A stretch of DNA of 64,000 nucleotides from Streptomyces sp. NBS 14/10 (GTDB lineage: Bacteria > Actinomycetota > Actinomycetes > Streptomycetales > Streptomycetaceae). Location of the stretch: assembly GCF_002224125.1 (NCBI RefSeq), contig NZ_NCSM01000022.1:391979-455978 (forward strand), in the 5' to 3' direction. Position 1 is the stretch's first letter. Every line of letters starts with the position of its first letter. The notes beneath the pieces were generated by a model. It had not been told where the DNA came from and searched no databases. It saw nothing but the letters and a program-made list of their open reading frames with translations. A program made the position numbers and the translations under genes. This document shows positions 35,309 to 44,800 of the stretch, in pieces.

Positions 35309-36583
35309 CTAGCCTTTCCGCTTGACCCACCCGCCGCCGCTCAGCGGATAGTCGTAGCCGGGGCCGCCGGTGCCGGCGGCCGTGCGGAACGCGGTGCCCT
35401 TGTTGTCGACGCGCACCGTGCCCTGGCGGTCGCCGCTCGACCAGTCCAGGGCGAGGTCCCAGCGGACATCGTGCTCCGAGGTGTGGGCGGTGACGTGGAT
35501 GACCTGCGCGTCGGACGCGCTGACCGTGAACGGGAAGTTCCGCTGGCCGTTCTTCGCGGTGACCGAGGGGCTGCTCTTGTCGAGGTCGACGTCGAAGGAC
35601 CTGGCCTTGACGCTGTCCCCGCAGCCGGCGCCCATCGAGTAGTCGGTCCAGGGGAGCGGGTTGCCCTTCGCGATGACGCGCACGTGCAGCGCCTCCAGGG
35701 CGACGGTGCCCTTCTCGGGGCCCAGCACGGTGAGAGCGATGCGCTGCTCCCCCGAAGGGACCGCGCCGAAGGCGGCGGCCCACTGGGGCGCGTCCTGCTC
35801 GGTGGCGGGCGGGCCGACCTGCCCGGGCTCGCTGTCGACGAGGAAGTGCTGCCCGCACGGATGGTCGTAGACATAGGGCCGGGTGGTGACCTTGACCGGT
35901 GGGCTGTCGTGATCGCCGGACCCCGGCGCCGGGGACTTGCCGCTCTTCGTGTCCCGGGGCGGGTTGGGGAGGGTCGATGCGAGCGGGCTCACGTCCTCGT
36001 CGGTGCCGAGGTCCCAGGTGTCGTCTCCGGCACGTATCCGGCCGCGGTCGTCGTCTCCGGAGAACGGCAGACCCGCGGCGAGTACGACGCTCCCCAGAGC
36101 GGCGATCGCCACGGCGCAGGTGATGAGCGTGTGGCGGCGGCGGCTCCAGCGGAGGCGCGTGCGGGTGGGCGGGGGGACGGACGGCACGGCGTCGCTGACG
36201 ACCGGTTCATCGCATTCGTCTGGTTCGCATGGTTCGCTGCTGTCGGATGCCGGTGCCGTCCGCTCCGGTCCCGTTCCCTCCGGCTCTCTTCCGTCCTGGC
36301 CCGGCCCCCTGCGCGTCCGCGTCGCATCGGCCAGAATCCACCTCCGGTGCAGATCGACCAGCTCCTCGCCGGTCGCGCGGCACTTCCGGGCGAGCCGCTC
36401 GACCGGCGCGTACTCGGTCGGTACCACGATGCCGTTGCAGTAACGGTGCAGCGTCGAGTCGCTCATGTGCAGCCGCTTGGCCAGTGCCCCGTAGCTCAGA
36501 CCCGAGCGTTCCTTGAGTCCCCGCAGCAGTTCCGCGAACGCTTCCGCTTCCTCGGTGGCCCCGGACCTTGTCGATTCCGACAC
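35309..36583 (-). CDS. Membrane-anchored XRE-type regulator with extracellular sensor
   Basis: 424 residues from GTG 36583 (GGGGAAG upstream). An N-terminal XRE-like HTH (~10-75: LLRGLKERSGLSYGALAKRL and STLHRYCNGIVVPTEYAPVE) is followed by a Pro/Arg/Glu-rich linker. One transmembrane helix (HTLITCAVAIAALGSVVLAAGL, ~150-172) leads to an extracellular beta-rich domain with paired Cys (YDHPCGQHFLVDSEPG, YSMGAGCGDSV). This layout is widespread in Streptomyces. It suggests a one-component signal-transducing or spore/wall protein, function unknown. It is divergent from DUF4232 paralogue 2. Confidence 0.8.
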   Translation of the reverse strand: MSESTRSGATEEAEAFAELLRGLKERSGLSYGALAKRLHMSDSTLHRYCNGIVVPTEYAPVERLARKCRATGEELVDLHRRWILADATRTRRGPGQDGREPEGTGPERTAPASDSSEPCEPDECDEPVVSDAVPSVPPPTRTRLRWSRRRHTLITCAVAIAALGSVVLAAGLPFSGDDDRGRIRAGDDTWDLGTDEDVSPLASTLPNPPRDTKSGKSPAPGSGDHDSPPVKVTTRPYVYDHPCGQHFLVDSEPGQVGPPATEQDAPQWAAAFGAVPSGEQRIALTVLGPEKGTVALEALHVRVIAKGNPLPWTDYSMGAGCGDSVKARSFDVDLDKSSPSVTAKNGQRNFPFTVSASDAQVIHVTAHTSEHDVRWDLALDWSSGDRQGTVRVDNKGTAFRTAAGTGGPGYDYPLSGGGWVKRKG

Positions 36584-36887
36584 GGTTCTTCCCCAACTCC
36601 CCAACCCCCGTGGCCCCCACCGCGCCGCGTTTCCGCGGTTCAGGCTGCTCAGTAAACCCCTGTAACCCATTGCTCGTCAAACGGCGCCCCATTCCCGTAT
36701 TCCACCCCGGCACGGCACGCCGCGTCTCATTCCCACGTTCCAGACGCCCTGCATCCTGCCTGGTCAGCAGCCGTTTCCCCATCCCAGCGTATCCAATCGA
36801 CCGCTTCCGTGGCGGATGAAACGGATCCGCGCACACACTCCGTTCGGCCAAGCACCACCCACTGCACCGCAGAAAGGCACCACCCAC
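36584..36887. promoter_or_regulatory. Divergent promoter region with repeated ATTCCC-N3-TTCCA boxes
   Basis: Three similar boxes occur: ATTCCCGTATTCCA (36691-36704), ATTCCCACGTTCCAG (36729-36743) and ATCCCAGCGTATCCA (36781-36795). Two related boxes precede DUF4232 paralogue 1 at 32131 and 32182. The last two boxes here are 52 bp apart and the two upstream of paralogue 1 are 51 bp apart. They are candidate operators for a shared regulator, perhaps the adjacent XRE or LuxR protein. Confidence 0.4.
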
Positions 36888-37526
36888 ATGTCCAGTGTCC
36901 GGGGCACCCGCCTCCGCCTGCTGACCGCCGCCGCGGCCGTCGCGACCGCCGCGCTCTCCCTCACCCTCACCGCTTGCGGCGACGAGTCGGGCGATGACGG
37001 CGGGAAGTCGTCGGCGGGTGGCTCATTGACCGCATCGTCGGGGAGTGGGAACGGCGAGACCGGCGACTCCGGCACGGGCGACTCCGGCGGGAGCGGGAAG
37101 CGGGCCGTCGCCTGTGAGGGCTCCGGCACCAGGACGGTCGCGGCTCCCGTGAACAAGCCCGTGAACCACCTGCTGCTCACGGTCACCAACACCGGCAGCG
37201 CCCCCTGCGACCTCTACGGCTACCCGGCCGCCGGATTCGGCGAGGCCCAGTCGGTGCCGTCGGTCATCAAGGACTCCGAGCCGGAGGCCGTCGTCACCCT
37301 CGCCCCGGGGGACTCCGGCTACGCCGGCGTGACCTTGTCGGCGACCGACGGCACCGGCAAGAACGGCCGCACCGAGACGTCCCTCACCGTCGCCTTCCAG
37401 GACCGCACCGGGAAGTACACCCCCTCGGCGGCCCACCCGCCCCTGCCCGCCAAGGGCGTCCACGTCGACGACTCCCTCAGCGTCACGTACTGGCAGCGGT
37501 CGATGGACGACGCCCTCACCTGGTGA
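36888..37526 (+). CDS. DUF4232-family lipoprotein, paralogue 2
   Basis: 212 residues from ATG 36888. The signal peptide has lipobox LTAC (ATAALSLTLTACGDE), a shorter Gly/Ser/Asp linker than paralogue 1, then the DUF4232 domain (CEGSGTRTVAAPVNKPVNHL, VTNTGSAPCDLYGYPAAGF, VDDSLSVTYWQRSMDDALTW). Similarity to the gene at 32304 is strong through the domain and reaches the leader (CACCGCAGAAAGG), so a segmental duplication with regulators between the copies is likely. It is exported and anchored to the outer face of the membrane. Confidence 0.83.
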   Translation: MSSVRGTRLRLLTAAAAVATAALSLTLTACGDESGDDGGKSSAGGSLTASSGSGNGETGDSGTGDSGGSGKRAVACEGSGTRTVAAPVNKPVNHLLLTVTNTGSAPCDLYGYPAAGFGEAQSVPSVIKDSEPEAVVTLAPGDSGYAGVTLSATDGTGKNGRTETSLTVAFQDRTGKYTPSAAHPPLPAKGVHVDDSLSVTYWQRSMDDALTW

Positions 37527-37600
37527 CACCAGCCGGTGACACCGGCTGGTCACACCCACCACCGACCGCGCACCGCCGTGCGGAGAAGGGACAAAGGCTG

Positions 37601-38335
37601 ATGAGTGCAATGGCGACGGAGAAGCGCCCCGCGACGGAGGAGCCCCCCGCGGGGGAGAGGCGCCCCGTGGGCGGAATGAGCGAGCGGCGGCGTGCGCGGC
37701 TGCGGCTGGAGATCTCCCGTGAGGCGGCGCGCCTGTTCTGGAAGCAGGGCGTGGCCGGGACCAGCGGCGACCAGATCGCCGCCGCGGTGGGGCTGTCCAC
37801 GCGCACCATATGGCGGCACTTCCGCAGCAAGGAGGCGTGCGCCGAGCCGATCGTCATGCAGGGCGTCGTCACGTTGCTGAGCCTGCTGCACAGTTGGCCG
37901 AGGAACAGTTCCCTCGAAGACCACCTGGCGGCGGAACTGGTCCGGCTCCGGCACGAGACACCGCCGGTCGATCTGGCCGACGAGATGCTGGCGATGAAGA
38001 TGATCCGGCTCGCCGACACGGAACCGGCGCTGCGCACAGCCTGGTTGATGGCTTGCGACGAGACCGAGCAGCAACTGCGCGTGATCATCGGCGACCGGCT
38101 GGGGCGCCCGGCCGGTGATCTGGAGGTGCGGCTGCACGCCGCGGCCACCGCCGCGGTGGTGCGGGTGCTGGACGAGCAGATCGGAGTCGCCTTCCTTGCC
38201 GGTGCCGGTGCCGGTGCCGGTGCGGACGCGGGCGCGGGCACCACGGAACCGTCCGATGTGCAGGCCGCCGCCCGGCAGTTCGCCCAGGCGATCCGCACGG
38301 CCACCGGCGGGGCCGTCGGCGGCCCCACCGCCTGA
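37601..38335 (+). CDS. TetR-family regulator
   Basis: 244 residues from ATG 37601. The N-terminal HTH (~28-80) is SREAARLFWKQGVAGTSGDQ then IAAAVGLSTRTIWRHFRSKE. The C-terminal effector domain is helical with an Ala-Gly dipeptide run (from GCCGGT repeats near 38199-38222) in an exposed loop, likely length-variable. It is 14 bases upstream of the peptidase gene in the same direction; the two form a probable operon. Confidence 0.85.
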   Translation: MSAMATEKRPATEEPPAGERRPVGGMSERRRARLRLEISREAARLFWKQGVAGTSGDQIAAAVGLSTRTIWRHFRSKEACAEPIVMQGVVTLLSLLHSWPRNSSLEDHLAAELVRLRHETPPVDLADEMLAMKMIRLADTEPALRTAWLMACDETEQQLRVIIGDRLGRPAGDLEVRLHAAATAAVVRVLDEQIGVAFLAGAGAGAGADAGAGTTEPSDVQAAARQFAQAIRTATGGAVGGPTA

Positions 38336-38349
38336 AGGAAGGGGGGCGC

Positions 38350-40256
38350 ATGCCCGCCACCGCGTACGAGATCCCGCACCTCACCGTCGAGGACTTCCTC
38401 GGCCTGCCCGTCCGCATCGGAGCCTCGATCTCGCCCGACGGCACCAGAATCGCCTACCTGGCGCCGTGGCGGAACCGGCTGAACGTATGGGTGACCGGCA
38501 TCGGCACGGGCGAGCAGCCGCGCCGCGTCACCGCGGAGGCCCTCCGCAGCGTACGCACCTACCACTGGACGGACGATCCGCGGTGGCTGCTGTACGAGCA
38601 GGACCGCGACGGGGACGAGAACTGGCGCATCTACCGGGTCGACCTGGAGAACCCGGACGCCGAGGCGGTCGAGCTGACCCCTTTCCCCGGCGTCCGCGCC
38701 ATGGGCCTGGAGATGCCCGTCACCTGGCCGGGCAGGGCGATCCTGCGGCTGAACGGCAGAGACCCCGCGGAGTTCGACCTCTACACACTCGACATCGCCA
38801 CGGGCGAGCTGACGATGCTGGCCAGGAACCCCGGCCTGGTCGCCGACCTGATCTGCACGCCCGACGGCGACGTGTGCGCCCTCGCCCTCACGGCCGACGG
38901 CTACATCGAGCTGTCACAGTGGGACGTCGGGACGGGGGCGCTGCGTCGGGTCAGGACGTTCGACGGTGCCGACCACCCGATGGGCGTCCGGCCGTTCCAG
39001 CTCACCCCGGACGGCACCGGCGCGTGGATCGGCTCCAGCCGGGGCAGCGACCGGACCCGGCTGGTGCGGCTCGATCTGACCACGGGTGCGGAGACCGAGG
39101 TCGACAGCCACCCGGCCCACGACCTCGACACACGTTCCGCCGTCCACCCCGAGGTGCCGTCTCCGCTCATCATCGACCGGTGCACCGGAGATCTGATCGG
39201 GGTGCGCTACCTCGGCGAGCGGCAGGTGATCCACCCGCTGGACCCGCACTTCGCCGCCGTGCTGGAGAACCTGGAGCAACTGTCCGACGGCGACCTCGCC
39301 GCAGTGTCGTCCGACGTGTGCGGGCAGCGCTGGGTGGTCAGCTTCACCCACGACCGGGCCCCCGGAATCACCTACTACTACAACCACTCCACGGGCGAGA
39401 GCCGGATGCTGTTCCGGCCGTATCCGCACCTGGACCCCGACTTCCTCGCCCCCATGACACCGGTCACGATCCCCGCACGGGACGGGCTGGACCTCCCCTC
39501 CTACCTGACGCTGCCCGTGGGGACCGATCCGACCGGGCTGCCGCTGGTGCTGCTGGTCCACGGCGGACCATGGACCCGCGACGGCTGGGGGTTCCACCCC
39601 GTCGTACAACTGCCGGCCAACCGCGGCTACGCCGTACTCCAGGCCGACTTCCGCGGCTCGACCGGCCACGGCAAGGCGCATCTCAAGGCCGGCATCGGCG
39701 AGCTGGCCGGAAAGATGCACCACGACCTCCTCGACGCGGTCGACTGGGCCGTCAAGGAGGGGTTCGCCGACCGCGACCGGGTCGCGATCGTCGGCTGCTC
39801 CTACGGCGGTTACGCCGCCTTGGTCGGCGCCGCCTTCACCCCGACGTCTTCGCGGCCGCGGTCGACTTCTGCGGCCCGTCCGACCTCGTCGCCTTCCTGC
39901 GCGCGGCGCCGGACTTCGCGAAGCCGCACCTGCTGAACAACTGGCACCTCCACGCGGGCGACCCCGACGACCGGGAGCAGGAAGCGGAGTTGCGCGCCCG
40001 GTCGCCGATCAGCCGGGCGGACGCGATCCGTACGCCGCTGATGGTCGTCCAGGGCGGCAACGACACCCGCGTCACCAAGGCCGAGTCCGACCAGCTCGTC
40101 AAGGCGCTGCGCGCCCGGGGCGTCGACGTCACGTACCTGGTGCGGGACGACGAGGGCCACGGCTTCGTGAACCCGGAGAACACCATCGACGCCTACCGCG
40201 CGGCCGACCGCTTCCTCGCCCGCCATCTGTCACCAAGTGACGGGAGCGCTCTGGCC
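38350..40256 (+). pseudogene. Prolyl-oligopeptidase-family (S9) peptidase, frameshifted
   Basis: ATG 38350 (GGAAGGGGG upstream) opens a beta-propeller-like half (to ~residue 370) and an alpha/beta-hydrolase half with the catalytic Ser in IVGCSYGGYAALVG (codon 39799). After 39842 the frame must shift by -1 to continue as PDVFAAAVDFCGPSDL, which then supplies the catalytic Asp (VVQGGNDTRV, codon 40062) and His (DDEGHGFVNPE, codon 40158). One G appears missing in the CCGG that should encode Pro-Asp. As written, translation ends at 39936 without Asp and His. It could be a genuine pseudogene or a sequence error. The shifted frame then runs without a stop into a secreted-protein remnant. Confidence 0.8.
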
Positions 40257-40507
40257 ATGGGCGGAGTGCTCGGCACCGCCGGGCAGGCAGCAGCAGTAAA
40301 AGAGATCAACTTCGCTACGTGCCAGTTCAGCGACAAGTACCTGACCTTCACCGTCGAGCAGAAGACCCTTGGCGGACGGCCGAATTACTACGGGGCAACT
40401 ACTTGTGCGACAACGGCAAGGGGAAGGTCTGGATCCACCACTTCAATAAGGGGGACAGGCACTTCTCCCAGGGAAAATGCAAGATCACATTCATCACCAT
40501 TTACTGA
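40257..40507 (+). pseudogene. Small secreted protein remnant fused to the peptidase end
   Basis: In the shifted peptidase frame a signal-peptide-like stretch appears (SALAMGGVLGTAGQAAA, at 40242-40292) followed by VKEINFATCQFSDKYLTFTVEQ. After RPNYYG at 40395 the frame must shift again by one base to give GNYLCDNGKGKVWIHHFNKG and end KCKITFITIY. The missing base is in a G-run (40392-40395). The basic start of the signal peptide is absent. The original product would be a ~70-residue exported Cys-containing protein; I do not recognise a family. Confidence 0.55.
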
Positions 40508-40517
40508 GTCTTCTCAT

Positions 40518-40554
40518 GTGAGGGCCCGCCGGCAACAAGCCGACGGGCCCTCAC
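40518..40554. terminator. Hairpin terminator between convergent loci
   Basis: GTGAGGGCCCG...CGGC (40518-40533) pairs with GCCG...CGGGCCCTCAC (40539-40554) around an AACAA loop, with one mismatch pair. It ends both the peptidase/secreted locus and the leftward ricin-type gene. Confidence 0.8.
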
Positions 40555-40603
40555 ACACGTTCCGGCTGAGCCGGGTGGCGGCGTCAACAACCACGCGTGG
40601 CCG

Positions 40604-41881
40604 TCATGCCTCGCCCTTGTTCCTCAGCTGCCACTCGTGGTCGTCGGCGGGAGAGCACGTGTAAATGCCCAGGCGTGCATCGTTGCCGGCTTTGCCGTCC
40701 TCGCCCCAGACCTCCAGGCACCGCTGGTCGCTGACGTAGTTGTGGATCCAGAACGTCCGGTTGCCGCCCCGGTTCTCGACCCACCACAGTTGGTTGTCCT
40801 GGAGCGTGGAGTTGCAGTGGGTCTGGCTGATCGGAGTCTTGTTCGGCTGGCTGCCGCGGCCGGGCAGATCCAGGCACAGGCCGCTCTTCCTGTTCTTGAT
40901 CAGGACGAGGTTGCGGCCACCGGGTCCCTTGTTCTTCTGCGCCAGGACGAAGTCCCACGTCTGGTTGTCCCCGTCCCAGTTCTGGACGACGCAGTCGTGC
41001 TGGAGGACCGGGCCGTCGACCCTGCCCTTGCCCATGCCGGGCACGTCCGCGCACCGGCCGCTCTTGACGTTCTTGAACTGGAAGTTCTTACGCTGGTCCG
41101 GGGCGAGCGCATAGGAGGTGACGGGCTTCATCTTCTGCTTCTTCTTGGCCACCGGCTGCTCGCTGCTCCGCTGAGGCTCGGGCTTGGTCTCCGGTGAAGG
41201 GGACTTGGTCTCCGGTGAAGGGGACTTGGTCTCCGGTGAAGGGGACCTGCTCTCTTTACCCTGCCTGGTGGCGGGCGGGGCGGGCGACTCGGCGGTGTAC
41301 GCACCGGGGCCCTTCCCCTCGGTCTTCAGGACCGTCACGCCCGAGGGGGGCTCGGGCTCCGCCCTGGTCTTGTGATCGTCGTCATCGGCTCCGAAGGCAA
41401 GGAACGGCAGGGATATCAGCACCGCGCCCGCGATGGCCGCGGCGGCGAGCAGCGCCTTGGTCGGGCGGCCCGAGGGGGGCTCGTCGCCCTCCTCGCCGGC
41501 CTCGGCGTTGGCGCCCGGGGGGCAATCGCCCACGGCCGAGGCCATAGTGTCGGCGGATCCGTGGCCGTCCGCATGGCCCTCGGCCGCGGGGGGCGGTACG
41601 TCCGGGACGGCCGGAATCTCCGGCGCCCCGGCGGCGAACGCCACGGTGGCCCCGGTCCCTGCCCCGGACGCAACAGACTCCACGGGCTCGCCGGCAGGCG
41701 CGGACTCGTTCAGCGGGACCTTCGGCTGCTCGGCGGCGCCGGCTTCGGCTGCTGCGGCCGCGCCGCTCTCCGTACCCAGTGGCGTCAGCGCGGCGGGATC
41801 CGGCGTACCGGCGGTCTCCGGCAAGGTGACGGCGCGGCGGACCGCGGGCCCCCGTGGGTTCTTGGGTTCCTGACTCGACAT
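40604..41881 (-). CDS. Membrane-anchored ricin-type beta-trefoil protein
   Basis: 425 residues from ATG 41881 (AGGGAG five bases upstream; ATG 41884 is adjacent). An Ala/Pro/Glu-rich cytosolic N-terminus (~1-140) precedes one transmembrane helix (ALLAAAAIAGAVLISLPFLAF, ~145-165). A Pro/Ser/Glu stalk with three SPSPETK repeats leads to a C-terminal ricin-type beta-trefoil (~285-425) with QxW-like motifs NQTWDF, NQLWWV and HEWQL and paired Cys. The lectin domain would face outward and bind carbohydrate. It is the last gene of the giant-protein cluster, 18 bases after the 1,158-residue gene, so it probably serves cell-surface attachment in that system. Confidence 0.85.
   Translation of the reverse strand: MSSQEPKNPRGPAVRRAVTLPETAGTPDPAALTPLGTESGAAAAAEAGAAEQPKVPLNESAPAGEPVESVASGAGTGATVAFAAGAPEIPAVPDVPPPAAEGHADGHGSADTMASAVGDCPPGANAEAGEEGDEPPSGRPTKALLAAAAIAGAVLISLPFLAFGADDDDHKTRAEPEPPSGVTVLKTEGKGPGAYTAESPAPPATRQGKESRSPSPETKSPSPETKSPSPETKPEPQRSSEQPVAKKKQKMKPVTSYALAPDQRKNFQFKNVKSGRCADVPGMGKGRVDGPVLQHDCVVQNWDGDNQTWDFVLAQKNKGPGGRNLVLIKNRKSGLCLDLPGRGSQPNKTPISQTHCNSTLQDNQLWWVENRGGNRTFWIHNYVSDQRCLEVWGEDGKAGNDARLGIYTCSPADDHEWQLRNKGEA
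41184..41246. repeat. Three tandem 21-bp repeats in the stalk of the ricin-type protein
   Basis: TTGGTCTCCGGTGAAGGGGAC is repeated exactly three times (41184, 41205, 41226); on the minus strand it encodes SPSPETK heptads. Exact identity suggests recent slippage; stalk length may vary between strains. Confidence 0.95.
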
Positions 41882-41899
41882 CATGTCTCCCTTATCCGT

Positions 41900-44800
41900 T
41901 CATGTATCCAGGGGATGGCGGCGCAGCGCCTCGTCCAGCCGGTCGAGCGCGGCGCGGTCGTGGTCATCGAGCCGTACGTCCTGCGGTACCGCCCCGGCGG
42001 CAGGCACTTCGCGCAGCAGCACCAGCGGTGCGCCGTCGGCCTCGCGGACGTCGAGGACCCGTAGCAGCGTCCCGGGCGCGAAGACGACCTCGTCCCCGCC
42101 GGATGCGGAACCGGCGGAGGCGGGGCGGCCGGTCAGCTGGCGCGTGCGGCGCCCGGTGACCGACCAGATGGCGTACTGCGCGCCGACAGGGCGCGGCACC
42201 CCGGCCCCGAGTGGCAGCGCGCACATCGGCCCCGGGTCGCGCAGCAGGGTTCCGGGCACCAGGCCGCCGTCCGCCTCGTGGGTGCCACGGATCGCCGGGC
42301 CCCGGTACGACGGCAGGCGCCGCAGCGCGGACGCCACGCAGGCGGCGTACGGCAGCAGCCGCTCGTCGCCCGTACGCATCCCGTGGGCGAGCGCGGCCTG
42401 GCTCAGCCGCGCCGCCGGGGAGTCCGGGGCCGGGGCGCCCGGGGCTTCGGGGCCGTACGAGGTGTCCAGGTACACGTGCAGCGCGACCAGGTCGGTGCGC
42501 GCCGCCTCCTGCTCAGCACCGCGCAGCGCGGGCATCCGGGTCAGGGCGCGGGTGACCGCGGCACTGTGCCGCTCCCACACCGCGTCCGCGAGCGCGCGGA
42601 AGGCGGTCCGCTCGGCCTCCGTACTGACATGCCCCGGGAGGAACGGAACGGGCGGCAACGGCCGGAGGGGCGCGGGCGGCGGGCGGGTGGCCGGGGGTTC
42701 GGGGGCCGCCGGTGGCTCGGTGGCCTCGTGCTCGGACATCGCGGGATCCGTCGGTTCAGGCGCCGTGGCCGGCGGTGGCTCCTGTGTGGACTGCGACACC
42801 GTGGTGGACAGTGGTGCTGCGGGGCGCACGGGGGCTGCCGGTGGTTGCGAAGGAACCGGACCTTCGTCGGGTGTACGGGGCTCGGGCTGCTCCGACGGCC
42901 GGGGTGCGGCCGGAGTGGTGGGGGCCGCGGGGGTCACCCGGCCGTTCGGCACGGCGGGGATGGCGGAAGCGGCCGGGACTGCCTGGCTGCCCGGCACCGC
43001 CGGGGCCCCGGGCGCCGCCGTACTCTCCGGGGTCGCCGAACTCTCCCGGCTCGGTAGCGTGTTCGGCGTGACCGGGGCCGCGGGGGTGTTCGGCGTCGCC
43101 GGGCGGGCCCGGGCCTGGGACAGGGGGATACCCGGGTCGAGGGGCCCGCGGATCTGGGGGGATGTCGGCGGGGCGGCGGCCCCCTCTCCGTCTCCGCCGC
43201 GCGGGCTCTGCGACCGGATCAGGTCCAGCATCGCGTCCAGGCCCATGAGAGGCAGCGACTCGCTGCGCTGGTCCGGCTCCGGTGGGGGTGCGGGCGTGCC
43301 GCTCCCCGTCCGCAAGGGGCGTTCCGTTCCCGGGAGTTCGGGCCGCTCGGGGTCCCGTACGCGGGCGGGGCCCGGCAGCCTGCTCGGGCCCGGGCCGCCC
43401 GTTCGCGGCCTGGAGGGCTCCGGCCCGGTCCCTGCTGCGGCTCCTGCCCCGGATGTGGCGGACGCGGCGGGCGCGGCGGAGGTTTCGCGCGTGGCCGGGG
43501 ACGGGGACGACGCCGTGCTGACCATCGACGGTCGCGCCGGCGGGAGCACCGGGCCCGGATCCTCGGCGGCTTCCGGCGGTGTGGCTTCCGGGAGCGCTGC
43601 GTCCGGGGGTGTTGCGTCCGGGGGTGTTGCGTCCGGGGGTGTTGCGTCCGGGGGTGTTCCCAGGGACATCGGGTCGCGCTCGTGGTCCGGTTCGGGCTCC
43701 GCCTCCTCCGCCTCAACGGCCGCGGCCGCTCGCTCCAGCTCCGCGATCGCCTGGTCCGCTGCCACCGCCGCGACATCCGGCTCCGCCTCAGCAGGGACCA
43801 CCTCCGCCGGTGTCTGGGCGGACTCGGCCGGGTCCTGGCGCCGCGCCTCTGGCCTGGCGGGCGCGAGGCCCGCCCCGAAGCGGAGTGTCCGCAGGCCGTG
43901 TTCGGCGACCGTACGGCGCAACTCGCGCCCTCCGTCCGCGCACGTGCCGAGCACGAACAGCCTGGCCCGGCCGCACACGTCGGCGCCGAGTCCGCCGAGC
44001 AGCCTGCCGAGCACGGGGTACAGCGACGGGTCGATCGGCCGCCCGGGGTGGCCGAGTTCGATCGCCGGTCCTTCCGGGTCGACCGGGCGGGCGGTGGCCG
44101 GTGGCGGTTCGCTCTCGGTGTCGGTGATCCACAGGCCCGCCCGGGTGACCGTGACCCGCCACCGATCGGAGAGGCGTATGGCACCGTGTTCCGCGCTGCC
44201 GCGCCCCGGAACGGGCGGACTCCAGCGCAACAGACGGGGGCTCGGGGCGGTCTCGCCCTCGCGCGCCGGGGCGCACACCACGGCGTCCACGAACGACTGC
44301 CAGCGCGGCGCGCCATCGGCGTCCACGAGCACGGACCGCACCGTGCCGGGCTCGGTCGGGCTGCCATAGGACATCAGCGGCATGCCGGTGCGGACGACGA
44401 GTTCGACGCCGAGCGAGTCGGCGACCGACTGGCTGGTGCGCAGGATGTCCCGGGGGCCGCCGGGAGCGAGCCGGACGCGGGGCCTGACGGCCTCGGGGAG
44501 GGCGGTGAGGAGTTCGGTGAGATCGCCCGCCGGGACGTCCTCGTCCTGTGGCGCGCCCAGCAGCACGGTGGGGCCGCGCGGGTCGGCCGGTACGGCGTAG
44601 CAGAGGTCGGCGGGGCGGGGCGGGATCGCGTCCCGGGACCGGACCAGCACGCCCGCCGGGATCTGCTCGACGGCGTACCCGCCGGCGGTGCCGGCCGGCA
44701 GGTGCTCGACCGCGGGCTGCCACGCGGGGGCGGGCTGGCGCGAGCCGATCCGCACCGGTTCCGCCCCCGGCGCGAAGCGCCACCATCCGCCGCGCTCGCC

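Noticed and set aside
39836..39846. Programmed -1 ribosomal frameshift in the S9 peptidase
   Set aside because: A -1 slip would restore the frame, but there is no X_XXY_YYZ heptamer or downstream pseudoknot, and a second disruption lies nearby; indel or decay is simpler.
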